A DNA stretch of 64,000 nucleotides from Ferruginibacter sp. (GTDB lineage: Bacteria; Bacteroidota; Bacteroidia; Chitinophagales; Chitinophagaceae), in the NCBI GenBank assembly GCA_025350645.1, contig JANXXM010000125.1, positions 21,417 through 85,416 of the forward strand. Direction: 5' to 3'. The notes below the pieces were generated by a model, which worked only from the letters and a program-made list of their open reading frames with translations, searched no databases and had not been told where the DNA came from. The position numbers and the translations under genes are program-made. Below, piece after piece: positions 32,101-40,274 of this stretch (within the stretch, counting starts at the first letter, position 1; every line of letters begins with the position of its first letter).

Positions 32101-32505
32101 AACCATAGCTGTTCTAAAACCTCTTGCAGCTATTTTTTTAATTATGGTAAACTTATCAAAGTCAAATAAATAAATACTATCTGCAAATTGCATAGCTAGT
32201 GTAGTGCTTCCTGCATCTACAGCCATTGCTATTTTTCCATCATCAAATCTTTTATTATCCTTACCGCCGGGGGTAAGATTTTTTAATAAACTACCCGTTT
32301 TATTATCCCATATTTTTATACCATCTTTAGCTGCAGATATTACCCACTTATCGTCTGGCGAAATAACTACAGCGTTAGCCTCATGCGTAGCAGGTATAAT
32401 AAGTTCCGGCCGCTGTGCACGAAGCTTTCCGTTAAAAAAAATTATAAAAAGCAGGCAGCAATAAATTGCTTTTTGCAAGTGCAAGGCATTGCATTTCTTC
32501 TTCAT
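29155..32505 (-). CDS. Exported beta-propeller/caspase-like (C14) protease, paralogue 3
   Basis: 1116 residues from the ATG at 32505 (MKKKCNALHL…). The open frame extends to 32553, but the inner ATG gives the normal basic start of a signal peptide ending …NGKLRA|QRP. Propeller repeats include VVISPDDKWVISAAKDGIKI. They are followed by the linker GDWVLLTDDGRFDATEGALK, an Ig-like region and a caspase domain (LHLLVVGVNIYKN) with FYYAGHGVIND (His about 947) and ILDACQSAGAL (Cys about 1002). It is the most diverged of the three paralogues. It follows the papain-like gene by 64 bases. Confidence 0.88.
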   Translation of the reverse strand: MKKKCNALHLQKAIYCCLLFIIFFNGKLRAQRPELIIPATHEANAVVISPDDKWVISAAKDGIKIWDNKTGSLLKNLTPGGKDNKRFDDGKIAMAVDAGSTTLAMQFADSIYLFDFDKFTIIKKIAARGFRTAMVFAPDGKTLFAAGRRIAFNDSLLIEKINCATGKNELLKNIIVVPDDYYEVKRLDISPDGGTLLIASPYDASWLMDVQTGKLIKTFSKNSNGYPYCFLANGNVIMFSGRAEKVFYTEEINGKNYAPVKKSKIIFRIQFETNPVASVKAYPSTSGKILLYYTDNFVLFNPTDFSASAKMPDKNLHNYDAQFQQNIALSPSGNYFVAGTNMSKINSTTNVEISSYGLLPLNSYVQFVYKNKDAVCLKDRFLNFDNGVFNMRLVDPDFKSDYSGFLYRITADGETGFLYNDQDGLFRFNANAAKITYENITKIKNLRKRFVGMQIFDALNLIVLTGNEGIYVMDLKTLKVLYIVDIPSGLHYTGTERLNKFCDFSPDNTKMILFAESRGDTANFIYCVNLADRNEKWNFQSVNIRNIRFTENGKKLLFTSNDKLINLDAETGTQIGGDIQLPKSDFETIISPSGKYAATQIPVALNVDAGSDIGLVDIIHNKQDGKMQGTGDEVKGFIFLHNERYMLTEEYGGLCLWDVVKKRKIGKIYMFEKSGDWVLLTDDGRFDATEGALKKMYFTKGKEIIPIESLFEKYYVPGLLKQIWDNTLPDNVPDINDLKSAPLIKITIENKDRNLEVADDIETIKTDKEQVTIKAEADGIKDVVNEIRLYQNGKLVQSTRNLSVEDDNKGEKILTKNFTVILNAGINNFRAVAINSQRTESLPAKIIANYTPAIVPPKPEGNDIQLHLLVVGVNIYKNPRYSLNYANADATAFIAALTQGSQNLFGKVNTTFLKDDEATKEGLITAFEKIKAVARPQDLFVFYYAGHGVINDKKEFFLVPYDVTQMYGNDGALAQKGFSAAALQQMSKDIKAQKQLFILDACQSAGALEVVAGARGAAEEKAIAQLARATGTQWLTASGSEQFASEFQQLGHGSFTYCLLEAFKGDAGNTDKKLTVKQLDAYLQNKVPEITKKYKGTEQYPSSYSYGNDFPIIIIK

Positions 32506-32569
32506 ACAAAAAATATTTGGTAAGCAATTTTCTGCAATACCTTTTACAGGCATTGCAAAAAATGAATTG

Positions 32570-34204
32570 TTATTGATGTTTTATTTCTACCATAAGTGGT
32601 ACCACAGTTCCTGTTGTAGGTTTTGAAGGCTCATCATCTGTAACGGTAAGATTACGGGATGATAATTTTTTTGTACTGAAACCCACTTTATCTTTATCGT
32701 AGTTAATTTTACTTTTATCAATGAGCTTATTACCCAGTACTGCTCTTATTTTGCTGCTAAGCGGGCCTTTCATATCATTCATTTTTTCTGCCATTGCTTT
32801 AGCATCCAGTTGTTGTGCGGAGTATAATACCAGTAAATAATCTACACCCTTTTGTTCATCCAGTTTTATCACTTTAGTATCTGACGGAAAAGCGATAATA
32901 GATCCTGCACCCACATGGGTAGATGTCCTGTCATCAAACGGAAGTATCCTGTTTACCTTACCGGTAAGGTCTGTTGCAAATGCATACACATAAGCTTCTG
33001 CATCTACATTCATAAAAAGGCGGAAGGCATCGCCGCTGTTGTAGGTATTTTGCATAGTGTAAGCCACAAGGTCTTCTTTTTGTTTTGGCTCATCTTCTTC
33101 TACCGTAAGATTTCTGGTAGATGTTTTTTTAACGGGCATATCTGCACCAGTGTTTAAAGTAAAATCTATTGTACCGCTTAATGCAAATGTTTCTTCTTTT
33201 ACGGGTATGGGTTTTGGTTTTGGTTCTGGTTTTGGCTCTGGTTTTGGTTCTGGTTTAGGTTCTGGCTTTGGCTCTGGCTTTGGCTCTGGTTTAGGTTCTG
33301 GTGTAGGTTTTACCTCATCTGGCATTTTAGTATTATACCCTGCAAAAACTTGTATAGCCACGGTACACCACTTTGCAACGTCTTTATATTTTACCCATAT
33401 AAACCCACCATCGCCCCAGCCTGTACCCCAGCTATTTATTACCCGAAATGCGCCACCATACTTATTATCATCGTACCCTATAATTGCCATTGCATGGCCA
33501 CGGTGCTGCCATTCTCCCACCACTTCATTATCTGCAGGCAGCCACACATCTGTAGTTATTTTAAAAAAAGTTTCTGGCAGCGCAAAGCCCACGGATACGG
33601 GTGAACCTTCATTTAAAGATTTTTTTATCAGCTCTATCCGCACATCATTTGGTTTATCATATTCTGCAACAAAAGTGGAATATAATACAGAGAAATCGCT
33701 GATCTTGTAATTGGATGCCTCATCTACAGCAGTAGGCGGAATGTAAGAACCACATTTGTAAGGAATGGTTGTATTCAACGGCAAACCTTTCTCCTTCATT
33801 ACGCTTAATGCAAGAATAGGATCAGCTCCTTTTTGGCAATCTGCATCATCTGTATTCTTTATTTGCTCGTATAAATAAGTAGGAGAAAAAATGTATTTGT
33901 TGATGACATTTTTATTGGTAAGATTATATTTTTTTGCATACAATGTAGTGGCTACACCATACGTAGCCGCAAATGCAGCACAGGTGCCATGCTGACCCTG
34001 ATTACCGGGTGTGGGGCAATACGCTTCCAGCGATACCATGGGTGGCAGCGATTGAAAACTCCTTGTGGAGAGATCTAATTTTTTAGGGATTTTTGCAATA
34101 CTTGCGGCATCAAAATTTGCACCGGTAAAATATTGCTGGGCTGTAAGTGTAGTACTTTTAATAAATAACAATACCAAGGCAATAGCAATTAGTTTTTTCT
34201 TCAT
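32570..34204 (-). CDS. Exported papain-like (C1A) protease with DUF4384-like C terminus
   Basis: 544 residues from the ATG at 34204 (MKKKLIAIAL, signal peptide ending TLTA|QQ). The longer start at 34225 adds seven residues (numbers below use that longer form). The C1A domain spans about 50-297: NQGQHGTCAAF with nucleophile Cys82, RGHAMAIIGYDD with His244, and RVINSWGTGWGDGG with Asn264. An EPKP repeat linker (about 306-340) leads to a DUF4384-like beta domain (about 385-470, AYVYAFATDLTGKVNRILPF). Motifs STRNLTVEEDEP (369-380) and SSRNLTVTDDEP (522-533) flank it. This is the first gene of the protease cluster and may process or be processed by its neighbours. Confidence 0.88.
   Translation of the reverse strand: MKKKLIAIALVLLFIKSTTLTAQQYFTGANFDAASIAKIPKKLDLSTRSFQSLPPMVSLEAYCPTPGNQGQHGTCAAFAATYGVATTLYAKKYNLTNKNVINKYIFSPTYLYEQIKNTDDADCQKGADPILALSVMKEKGLPLNTTIPYKCGSYIPPTAVDEASNYKISDFSVLYSTFVAEYDKPNDVRIELIKKSLNEGSPVSVGFALPETFFKITTDVWLPADNEVVGEWQHRGHAMAIIGYDDNKYGGAFRVINSWGTGWGDGGFIWVKYKDVAKWCTVAIQVFAGYNTKMPDEVKPTPEPKPEPKPEPKPEPKPEPKPEPKPEPKPKPIPVKEETFALSGTIDFTLNTGADMPVKKTSTRNLTVEEDEPKQKEDLVAYTMQNTYNSGDAFRLFMNVDAEAYVYAFATDLTGKVNRILPFDDRTSTHVGAGSIIAFPSDTKVIKLDEQKGVDYLLVLYSAQQLDAKAMAEKMNDMKGPLSSKIRAVLGNKLIDKSKINYDKDKVGFSTKKLSSRNLTVTDDEPSKPTTGTVVPLMVEIKHQ
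33206..33310. repeat. 12-bp in-frame tandem repeat encoding EPKP
   Basis: On the plus strand, units of ggttctggtttt (with ggctctggcttt variants) repeat about eight times. They encode the Glu-Pro-Lys-Pro spacer between the protease and DUF4384 parts. Such repeats change length easily by slippage while keeping the frame. Confidence 0.9.
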
Positions 34205-34250
34205 ACAAAATTTATTTATATGCAAGTTACAATCGGCTATTACTGCTCAT

Positions 34251-34268
34251 ATACCCACGGGAGGGTAT
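34251..34268 (-). other. Small hairpin in the leader of the protease cluster
   Basis: ataccc and gggtat (6 bp, 6-base loop) lie 47 bases before the papain-like start. It is either part of the leader or a remnant terminator of the permease gene. No T run follows on the minus strand. Confidence 0.3.
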
Positions 34269-34359
34269 TTTGTGAAACCTACTTATTTTTACGTGATGCA
34301 TCAATGAATACAGCAAAAAAAAATTACGGCATTAAAATAATGAGCTGGTTCTATAAAAT

Positions 34360-36267
34360 TTACGATGCCAGTTTACTTTTTTTATATCCGTACAAAAAAT
34401 AAAATACAAGACCAATAAGCAGCCAGCCGCCAAACCAAAGCCAGTTTGCTTTCGTCATACCGGTAAGTAAATACAGGCAGGTGCTTACACCCATAAGTGG
34501 TATGAGGGAATAATTTTTTAAGAAAGTTATAAAAGCAAGAGCGGCCATAAGAAGCCAGAATATAATGGTAGATATTTTTTGGGTACGGCTCTGCTCCGTA
34601 CCGGCATTAGCAATAAATTTATTTATTAGTGCCAGTTTTTCTGATGGCAGTTTTTTTACCTGTATAGAATCCTGCAGGCCGTTAAAAACAGCATTGCCTT
34701 TATTTGTTGTAGCAAGATTTTGTTGTACCTGCTGCACTATCATTGCAGTATCCATATTTTTTAAAGGTATAGCTGTGGCAAAATTATCTATGGCCTGCTC
34801 TTCGCTAAAATCTATTTTATTGGGAAAATATTTTGGTGTAACTGTAGCCAATACCACAATACAACCCGCTACCAGCAGGGGAAAAATGAGCTTACCATTT
34901 ATGTAAGGCAAATTAAATTTACCAGGTTCTTTTACTTTTTGTGGTATAAGCAATATTCCGCCGCATACCAGTACAAATGCAAAAAGGGTGGCGATGCTGG
35001 TAAAGTCCAGCACAAAAGTTTTATCTGTAAAAAGAATAGGTATACCTACCACAAGCCCCGTTATTAATGTAGCAAAAGAAGGTGTTTGGTATTTTGGATG
35101 AATTTTCTGGAACACTTTTGGCAGCAAACCATCCCTGCTCATGCTCATCCATATTCTTGGCTGCCCCATTTGAAAAACGAGGAGCACACTCGTCATGGCT
35201 ACTACTGCACAAACAGATACCAGCAGTTGCATCCAGCCAAGGTTTAGATTTTGCTTTTCAAAAATAAATGCCAGCGGGTCTCCTACCCCTTCAAAATTTC
35301 TATAGTTAACAGCACCGGTTAAAACCAGCGTAAGTAAAATGTATACCACCGTACAAATAACCAGCGAATAAATCATGCCCCTTGGTAAATCTCTTTGTGG
35401 ATTTTTGCTTTCTTCTGCCAGCACGCTTACCGCATCAAACCCAATGTAGGCAAAGAATACACCTGCTACTGCCGCCATTACACCACTAAAACCATTGGGC
35501 ATAAATGATTTTACACCGGCATCGTTTGGCGGCGTCCAGTTTACGGTGAGCCCGTTATGAAAAACTAAATAACCCCCTACAACAATAACTAATGCTACTA
35601 CTACCATTTTTAAAATAACCATTACATTACTAAAATTGCGGCTTTCTTTTATGCCTCTAAAAACGAGGTAGGTAATTAAAAAATTTATTACAATAGCTGG
35701 GAGATCAAAAATAATTTTTAGTCCGCCGATAAGGGGTGCATTTTTCCAGGCTTCAAATTGATCTCCGGATAGGGAGCCGCCCTGCACTGCATGCTGCGCC
35801 TCTTTGTAACTGGTGCTAAGCCATGCAGGAATATCCATACCACATTTGCTGAGGAAGGAGGTAAAATAATCGCTCCAGCTAAAGGCCACATAAATATTAC
35901 CAATGCTGTATTCCATTATTAAAGCCCAGCCTATTATCCAGGCAAACAGCTCCCCAAAACTTGCGTAGGCATACGTATACGCACTACCAGCCACAGGTAT
36001 GCGGCTTGCAAACTCACTATAACAAAAAGCTGTGAAAGCACATGCCACAGCGGTTATCATAAACAATACCACCACACCTGGACCGCCATTAAACACCGCA
36101 CCGCCCAAGCTACTAAAACTACCGGCACCCAAAATGGCTGCTATGCCAAAAAAGGTAAGGTCTTTTACGGTGAGTACTCTTTTTAAACCACCGCCACCAT
36201 GGCTATCATCTGTACCTTCTGCTAAAATATTTGAAATGTTTTTCTTTCTGAATAAAGAATTACTCAT
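34360..36267 (-). CDS. APC-superfamily amino-acid permease (cationic amino acid transporter-like)
   Basis: 635 residues with about 14 transmembrane segments. The first helices carry the APC signature (FFGIAAILGAGSFSSLGGAV) and YSEFASRIPVAGSAYTYAYA, typical of CAT-type transporters. They are followed by GFDAVSVLAEESKNPQRDLP in the loop after TM6. A hydrophilic block of about 95 residues (about 483-575, from NKIDFSEEQAIDNF to AGTEQSRTQK) is inserted before the last three helices. This is longer than in usual CAT proteins. It probably imports or exchanges Arg/Lys or other amino acids at the inner membrane; the substrate cannot be fixed by motif. It lies upstream of the protease cluster on the same strand with 134 bases between. 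Confidence 0.88.
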   Translation of the reverse strand: MSNSLFRKKNISNILAEGTDDSHGGGGLKRVLTVKDLTFFGIAAILGAGSFSSLGGAVFNGGPGVVVLFMITAVACAFTAFCYSEFASRIPVAGSAYTYAYASFGELFAWIIGWALIMEYSIGNIYVAFSWSDYFTSFLSKCGMDIPAWLSTSYKEAQHAVQGGSLSGDQFEAWKNAPLIGGLKIIFDLPAIVINFLITYLVFRGIKESRNFSNVMVILKMVVVALVIVVGGYLVFHNGLTVNWTPPNDAGVKSFMPNGFSGVMAAVAGVFFAYIGFDAVSVLAEESKNPQRDLPRGMIYSLVICTVVYILLTLVLTGAVNYRNFEGVGDPLAFIFEKQNLNLGWMQLLVSVCAVVAMTSVLLVFQMGQPRIWMSMSRDGLLPKVFQKIHPKYQTPSFATLITGLVVGIPILFTDKTFVLDFTSIATLFAFVLVCGGILLIPQKVKEPGKFNLPYINGKLIFPLLVAGCIVVLATVTPKYFPNKIDFSEEQAIDNFATAIPLKNMDTAMIVQQVQQNLATTNKGNAVFNGLQDSIQVKKLPSEKLALINKFIANAGTEQSRTQKISTIIFWLLMAALAFITFLKNYSLIPLMGVSTCLYLLTGMTKANWLWFGGWLLIGLVFYFLYGYKKSKLAS

Positions 36268-36584
36268 GCCTGTGTATGTTTTAGAGAAGTAAAATAAGAA
36301 AAAAAAAGGAAAGCGGGAAGAATGGAATGGGGATAACGGATTTGGGTGAAATGTTTATGGAATTGCGGAGTTTAGTATGAATTTAACGCAGGCGGGGCTT
36401 TGGCTAAATCATACTACAAAATGTAAGGTTTATAATTGTAAAGAACCGTTGAAAGAAATTCTTTTTACCTTATAAGCAAAATTTTTAAAAAACTTTTATT
36501 GTTGTTTTTTTAAATATCTTTTTATTTTTTTATAGGCTGAAGGTTACCAATTAATATTTAATTTATACTTATAGATGAATAGAA
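36268..36584. other. Intergenic region upstream of the permease
   Basis: Part of a 370-base AT-rich gap that should hold the permease promoter. No coding content, RNA gene or repeat was recognised. The right end is the hairpin entered separately. Confidence 0.45.
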
Positions 36585-36627
36585 AACGATACCATAAAAT
36601 GCCCATTAGCAATTTCATAGTATCGTT
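36585..36627 (-). terminator. Long hairpin after the lipoprotein gene
   Basis: Perfect 8-base ends (aacgatac and gtatcgtt) extend inward through gataccataaaatgcc and its near complement with G-U pairs. The stem is close to 20 bp with a short loop, followed on the minus strand by TTTTC. It starts 11 bases after the stop of the gene at 36638. Confidence 0.65.
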
Positions 36628-36637
36628 ATTTTTAAAA

Positions 36638-37426
36638 TCAATAATAAATTTGTGCGGTAGAAAAAGTTGTTCCATCTGCATTTAATCTTTTTCTTTCTAC
36701 AGGAAAATTATTTGCATCAAAGGTATCCTGAAATGTACTAAGCATTGTTTCAGAAGTGCCATCGGCGTTTAATGTAATTTCATTTATGGACAGTATATTA
36801 TTTATGCTGGTATTTCTATCCAGCAAATAACTGATACCAATAATATTTTTATTGCTGCTGTTCTTATCATCGTAAGTAAAATTTGTTGTTACTGTTTGCT
36901 TTACTGTACCAGTAGCATCGTAAGTTATTACTTCTTTTTTTACGAGATTATTATTTTGATAATTTAATGTGCCGGAGGTTATAAGCAGTTCCGCAGCGGT
37001 TACTGTATCTATCGCAAACCTTTTGTAGGTATAGCTTCCATCGGTATTATACAGGTAATCTGTTCTATAATTTTTTATGCCCCCGCTGTTAACCATTACC
37101 ATTTGTGTGAGCGTTTTCAGTACGTTGTTTTCATACAAATAGTTGATGGTGTTTTTTAGCGTATCGCTGCTGGTCGTTTCCGTTTTTGTAATTAAATCGC
37201 CGGTATAAGTGTATGCAATCTTTTTGGTTAAGATACCATCAAAAGAAGTTGATGTAAGTATTTTACTGCCGTCATAAGTGTTAGTTTGTGTAGTGGTAAT
37301 ACCATCTTTTAACGAAACTACTTTCTGCGGAAGAATCATAACAGATTCAGCAGGAACATCATCATTTTTTTTGCAGGAGGTAAACGCAATAAGCGTTACA
37401 GCCAAAAGGCTCAATAGATTTTTCAT
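36638..37426 (-). CDS. Lipoprotein with YD-like beta repeats
   Basis: 262 residues. The lipobox is in LIAFTSCKKND (Cys about 18). The rest is a series of beta-hairpin units with Tyr/Thr and N/D-G turns, such as IAYTYTGDLITKTETTSSDT, INYLYENNVLKTLTQM and DYLYNTDGSYTYKR. This periodicity resembles RHS/YD-type or DUF4595-like proteins of Bacteroidota. It is anchored to a membrane and faces the periplasm or surface. No enzymatic residue was seen. It is monocistronic with its own hairpin terminator. Confidence 0.72.
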   Translation of the reverse strand: MKNLLSLLAVTLIAFTSCKKNDDVPAESVMILPQKVVSLKDGITTTQTNTYDGSKILTSTSFDGILTKKIAYTYTGDLITKTETTSSDTLKNTINYLYENNVLKTLTQMVMVNSGGIKNYRTDYLYNTDGSYTYKRFAIDTVTAAELLITSGTLNYQNNNLVKKEVITYDATGTVKQTVTTNFTYDDKNSSNKNIIGISYLLDRNTSINNILSINEITLNADGTSETMLSTFQDTFDANNFPVERKRLNADGTTFSTAQIYY

Positions 37427-37635
37427 GTTTTTATTTTTATAGTTTATGAATTGTTTGCTATAGGACGGGCATAAACTATAAAAGGTTTAACGCAAATATA
37501 AAAAGCGCAAATTTTTAATTTTTTTCTGAGTATTTTACTAAGTAGGATCTTTAGATTTTACTTAAATATTTATAACTTTTTATAAAATATTTCATGCAAC
37601 CGCTGTAATACTTTACGATTCACCTAAAAGTGAAT

Positions 37636-38283
37636 CTATTTAGTAACCAGCTTATTTTCGTAAGCATATTTTATGAGCCCAATAAGCCCTGCGGTTTTTG
37701 TTTTTCTAAAGATATTTTTGCGATGGGTTTCTACGGTGCGCTCGCTTATAAAAAGGCTGTCGGCAATATGTTTGTTGTTGTATTCTTTTTCTATGAGGCG
37801 TATAATTTCAATCTCCCGTAAGGTGAGGTGCGTTTCTTCCGCACACTTTTTTCGCTCGCTGGCTTTTATCATTTCTTCCAGCACTTCGTTGCTAAAATAT
37901 ACACCCCCGGCAGATATTTTTTCCAGTGCTGTTATGAGTTCATGCTTTCCCAGGTTTTTAAGCACATAGCCAGATATATCGCTATCGTCTATCATCTGGT
38001 TCACCAGGTCGCCCTGCCCGCTCATGGAGAGCGCAAGTATTTTTATTGCAGGAAATTTATTTTTTACATTGCGGGCAAGTTGTGCACCATCCATTACCGG
38101 CATCATTACATCTGTAAGCAAAATATCTACCGGTTCGCTTTCTAATATTTTTTCCATACGCTCCGGATGGTTGCATTCTACTTTCACCATAAATTGCGGG
38201 TGCCCTGCCAGCAGGGCTTTCAATCCGTCTATTACAATTTGGTGATCATCCACTATGGCAAGCGTAATCTTTTCCTTCTTCAT
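37636..38283 (-). CDS. NarL/FixJ-type response regulator
   Basis: 215 residues. The receiver domain (1-125) has the acidic pair VDDH (11-14) and phospho-acceptor Asp58 in DILLTDVMMPVMDG, with the conserved Lys near 109. The C-terminal LuxR-type helix-turn-helix (about 150-210) includes LTLREIEIIRLIEKEYNNKH and ISERTVETHRKNIF. It is a DNA-binding output for the HisKA_3-type kinases immediately upstream (64-base gap), with which it is probably cotranscribed. Confidence 0.94.
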   Translation of the reverse strand: MKKEKITLAIVDDHQIVIDGLKALLAGHPQFMVKVECNHPERMEKILESEPVDILLTDVMMPVMDGAQLARNVKNKFPAIKILALSMSGQGDLVNQMIDDSDISGYVLKNLGKHELITALEKISAGGVYFSNEVLEEMIKASERKKCAEETHLTLREIEIIRLIEKEYNNKHIADSLFISERTVETHRKNIFRKTKTAGLIGLIKYAYENKLVTK

Positions 38284-38347
38284 ACAAAAAGATAATTAGT
38301 GTGAATATAAAGCATTTACAATAATATGTAGCCGTTGTACTACGTAT

Positions 38348-40159
38348 TTATTTTTGTACCGGCAAGTGCATAACTACAGCAGTACCTTCATCCACCGCAC
38401 TTGTAAAATCTATGGTTCCGTTTAAATATTTTATGCGGGAAAAAATATTTTTTAGCCCTATACCTTCAAACTTTTCTTTTTGGCTGGTATCAAAACCACG
38501 TCCGTTATCTTCTATTGTGGCAGCTATTCCTGCATCATCTTTTATAATAGCTATATCCAGGTAGCTGGCGCCGGAGTGTTTTAAAACATTATTTACACAT
38601 TCCTGTATAACCCGGTACAGTACTGTTTCTACATTGCCCTCCAGCCTTTCGTTAAGCCCTTCGGTATGTAACGTTACTTTAATAATTTTGGTATCTATTT
38701 TACTTATAAATTCTTTTACCGCACTGGCAAGCCCGCTTTTGAGCAGGGCATTGGGCATCATCTGATGGCTCACATTACGCACTTCTTTGCAACTTTCATC
38801 TACCAGTGCTATTACATTTTCAAATTTCTTTTTTTGATTATCGTTTTCAAAAACCAGTTCTTCTTCAAATACGGAGAGGTTCATTTTTGCTGCACTCATC
38901 ATCTGCCCCACCCCATCGTGCAGTTCCTCGGCTATTCTTTTGCGCTCGTTCTCTTCCGCATCTATAACAGCTTTGGTAGAAATATCCTGCTGGTGCAATA
39001 CTTCTGCCTGCAGCGCAAACTGGTGTGCTATTCTTCTTTTTTTATAAAATGAAAACGCAGCAAAAAGCAACAATAAAACACCGGAAATAATGCCAACAAG
39101 CAGATAATTTTTTTGCTTTATTTCCACCTGTTGCAGTTGTAGCTGCTGTTCTCTTTTTTCGGTTTGGTACTTTGCATTCAGCTCTTCTATCTGTTTAATT
39201 TTTGCTGATGAATAAATCGAATCTTTTAAAACATCATGCTTTTTTAAATAATCCAGTGCCTGGGATTTATCGCCGGTTTTTTCTGCAATGGCAGATAGTT
39301 CTTTATAATTCGTGAGCAACAAATCTGCAAATTGCATCTTTGCTGCTATTGCATTACTGCTCATATATTGCTCTGCGGCTTTTTCAAAATTACCCTGTTG
39401 TGTGTAGGTATATCCCAGGTCTGAAAAGCTTAGTGCAACGGCAAAATTATCTTTTAACCGTTGTCTTATTTTTAGGGAAGCCAGCAGGTATTTTTCTGCT
39501 TCATCAAACTTTTTTTGAATGGTATACACGCCGCCTAAAAAATTATAACTGTAGCCTATTCCTACACTGTCTTTTAATTTTTCTCTTATGGCTAAAGATT
39601 GTTTATACCGGTTTATAGCTTCTTCATATTCTTCTTTGTATTCAAATACCACCCCGGATTCGTTGAGGATAGTAGCCATTCCATCTTGATCATTAGCATT
39701 TTTATAAATTAAAAATGCCTCGTCGTATATTTGCAGTGCACGATTAAGGTCTTTTGTTTTTCTATATAGTTTTCCCAAATCATTTAATACTGCAGCTCTT
39801 GCAGCAGCATCTTTTTTATTTTTAAGCAGGCTTAGTGCTTTATAATAGAAAACAGATGCACTATCATAACTTCCCTTAAAGTAATAGGCCAATGCAGTAA
39901 ATTTATTACACTCTCCCATGGAAACGGAGTCATTATTTTTTTCGGCAAGCGTAAACCCTTTTTCTGCAGTAATTAAACATTCATCAAAGTTTTCAGTAGA
40001 TAATATTTCTGCATATTTTTTGTACGCTTTTATTTTTTCGGCAGTAGTGGCATTGCCATTTATTATTTTCTGCAGGCTGCCGTTTATAGTGGATTGTGCG
40101 CAGCAATATTCTGTGGAATTAATAATAAAAAATAACAACAGCAGTTTTAATTTTTTCAT
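38348..40159 (-). CDS. TPR sensor histidine kinase (HisKA_3/NarX class), copy A
   Basis: 603 residues. A signal sequence (1-21) is followed by six or seven periplasmic TPR units (about 35-310), a coiled coil (about 320-350), one membrane helix (353-373) and a cytoplasmic kinase. The H-box is ENERKRIAEELHDGVGQMM with phospho-acceptor His414. The ATPase domain contains QECVNNVLKHSGA (N-box) and IEDNGRGFD. This architecture is common for Bacteroidota sensors that signal through LuxR-type regulators. It lies directly upstream of the response regulator, so they form a pair. Confidence 0.93.
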   Translation of the reverse strand: MKKLKLLLLFFIINSTEYCCAQSTINGSLQKIINGNATTAEKIKAYKKYAEILSTENFDECLITAEKGFTLAEKNNDSVSMGECNKFTALAYYFKGSYDSASVFYYKALSLLKNKKDAAARAAVLNDLGKLYRKTKDLNRALQIYDEAFLIYKNANDQDGMATILNESGVVFEYKEEYEEAINRYKQSLAIREKLKDSVGIGYSYNFLGGVYTIQKKFDEAEKYLLASLKIRQRLKDNFAVALSFSDLGYTYTQQGNFEKAAEQYMSSNAIAAKMQFADLLLTNYKELSAIAEKTGDKSQALDYLKKHDVLKDSIYSSAKIKQIEELNAKYQTEKREQQLQLQQVEIKQKNYLLVGIISGVLLLLFAAFSFYKKRRIAHQFALQAEVLHQQDISTKAVIDAEENERKRIAEELHDGVGQMMSAAKMNLSVFEEELVFENDNQKKKFENVIALVDESCKEVRNVSHQMMPNALLKSGLASAVKEFISKIDTKIIKVTLHTEGLNERLEGNVETVLYRVIQECVNNVLKHSGASYLDIAIIKDDAGIAATIEDNGRGFDTSQKEKFEGIGLKNIFSRIKYLNGTIDFTSAVDEGTAVVMHLPVQK

Positions 40160-40274
40160 TGTTCTCTTTTAGAATATGAAGTATTTTTCATTAAAAAAAT
40201 TATTTGAATTTTACAGGTCTTATTTTATCAAAAAAGCGGAGATTATTTTATTATTTGAATAAAATACAATCTCG

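Noticed and set aside
33150..33710. 186-codon plus-strand frame rich in Gly-Ser-Phe
   Set aside because: It is the antisense of the EPKP repeat in the papain-like gene, whose catalytic motifs prove the minus frame.
20376..34204. Caspase cluster as a cytoplasmic anti-phage abortive system
   Set aside because: Every product has a signal peptide and no phage-sensing domain or defence neighbours were seen.
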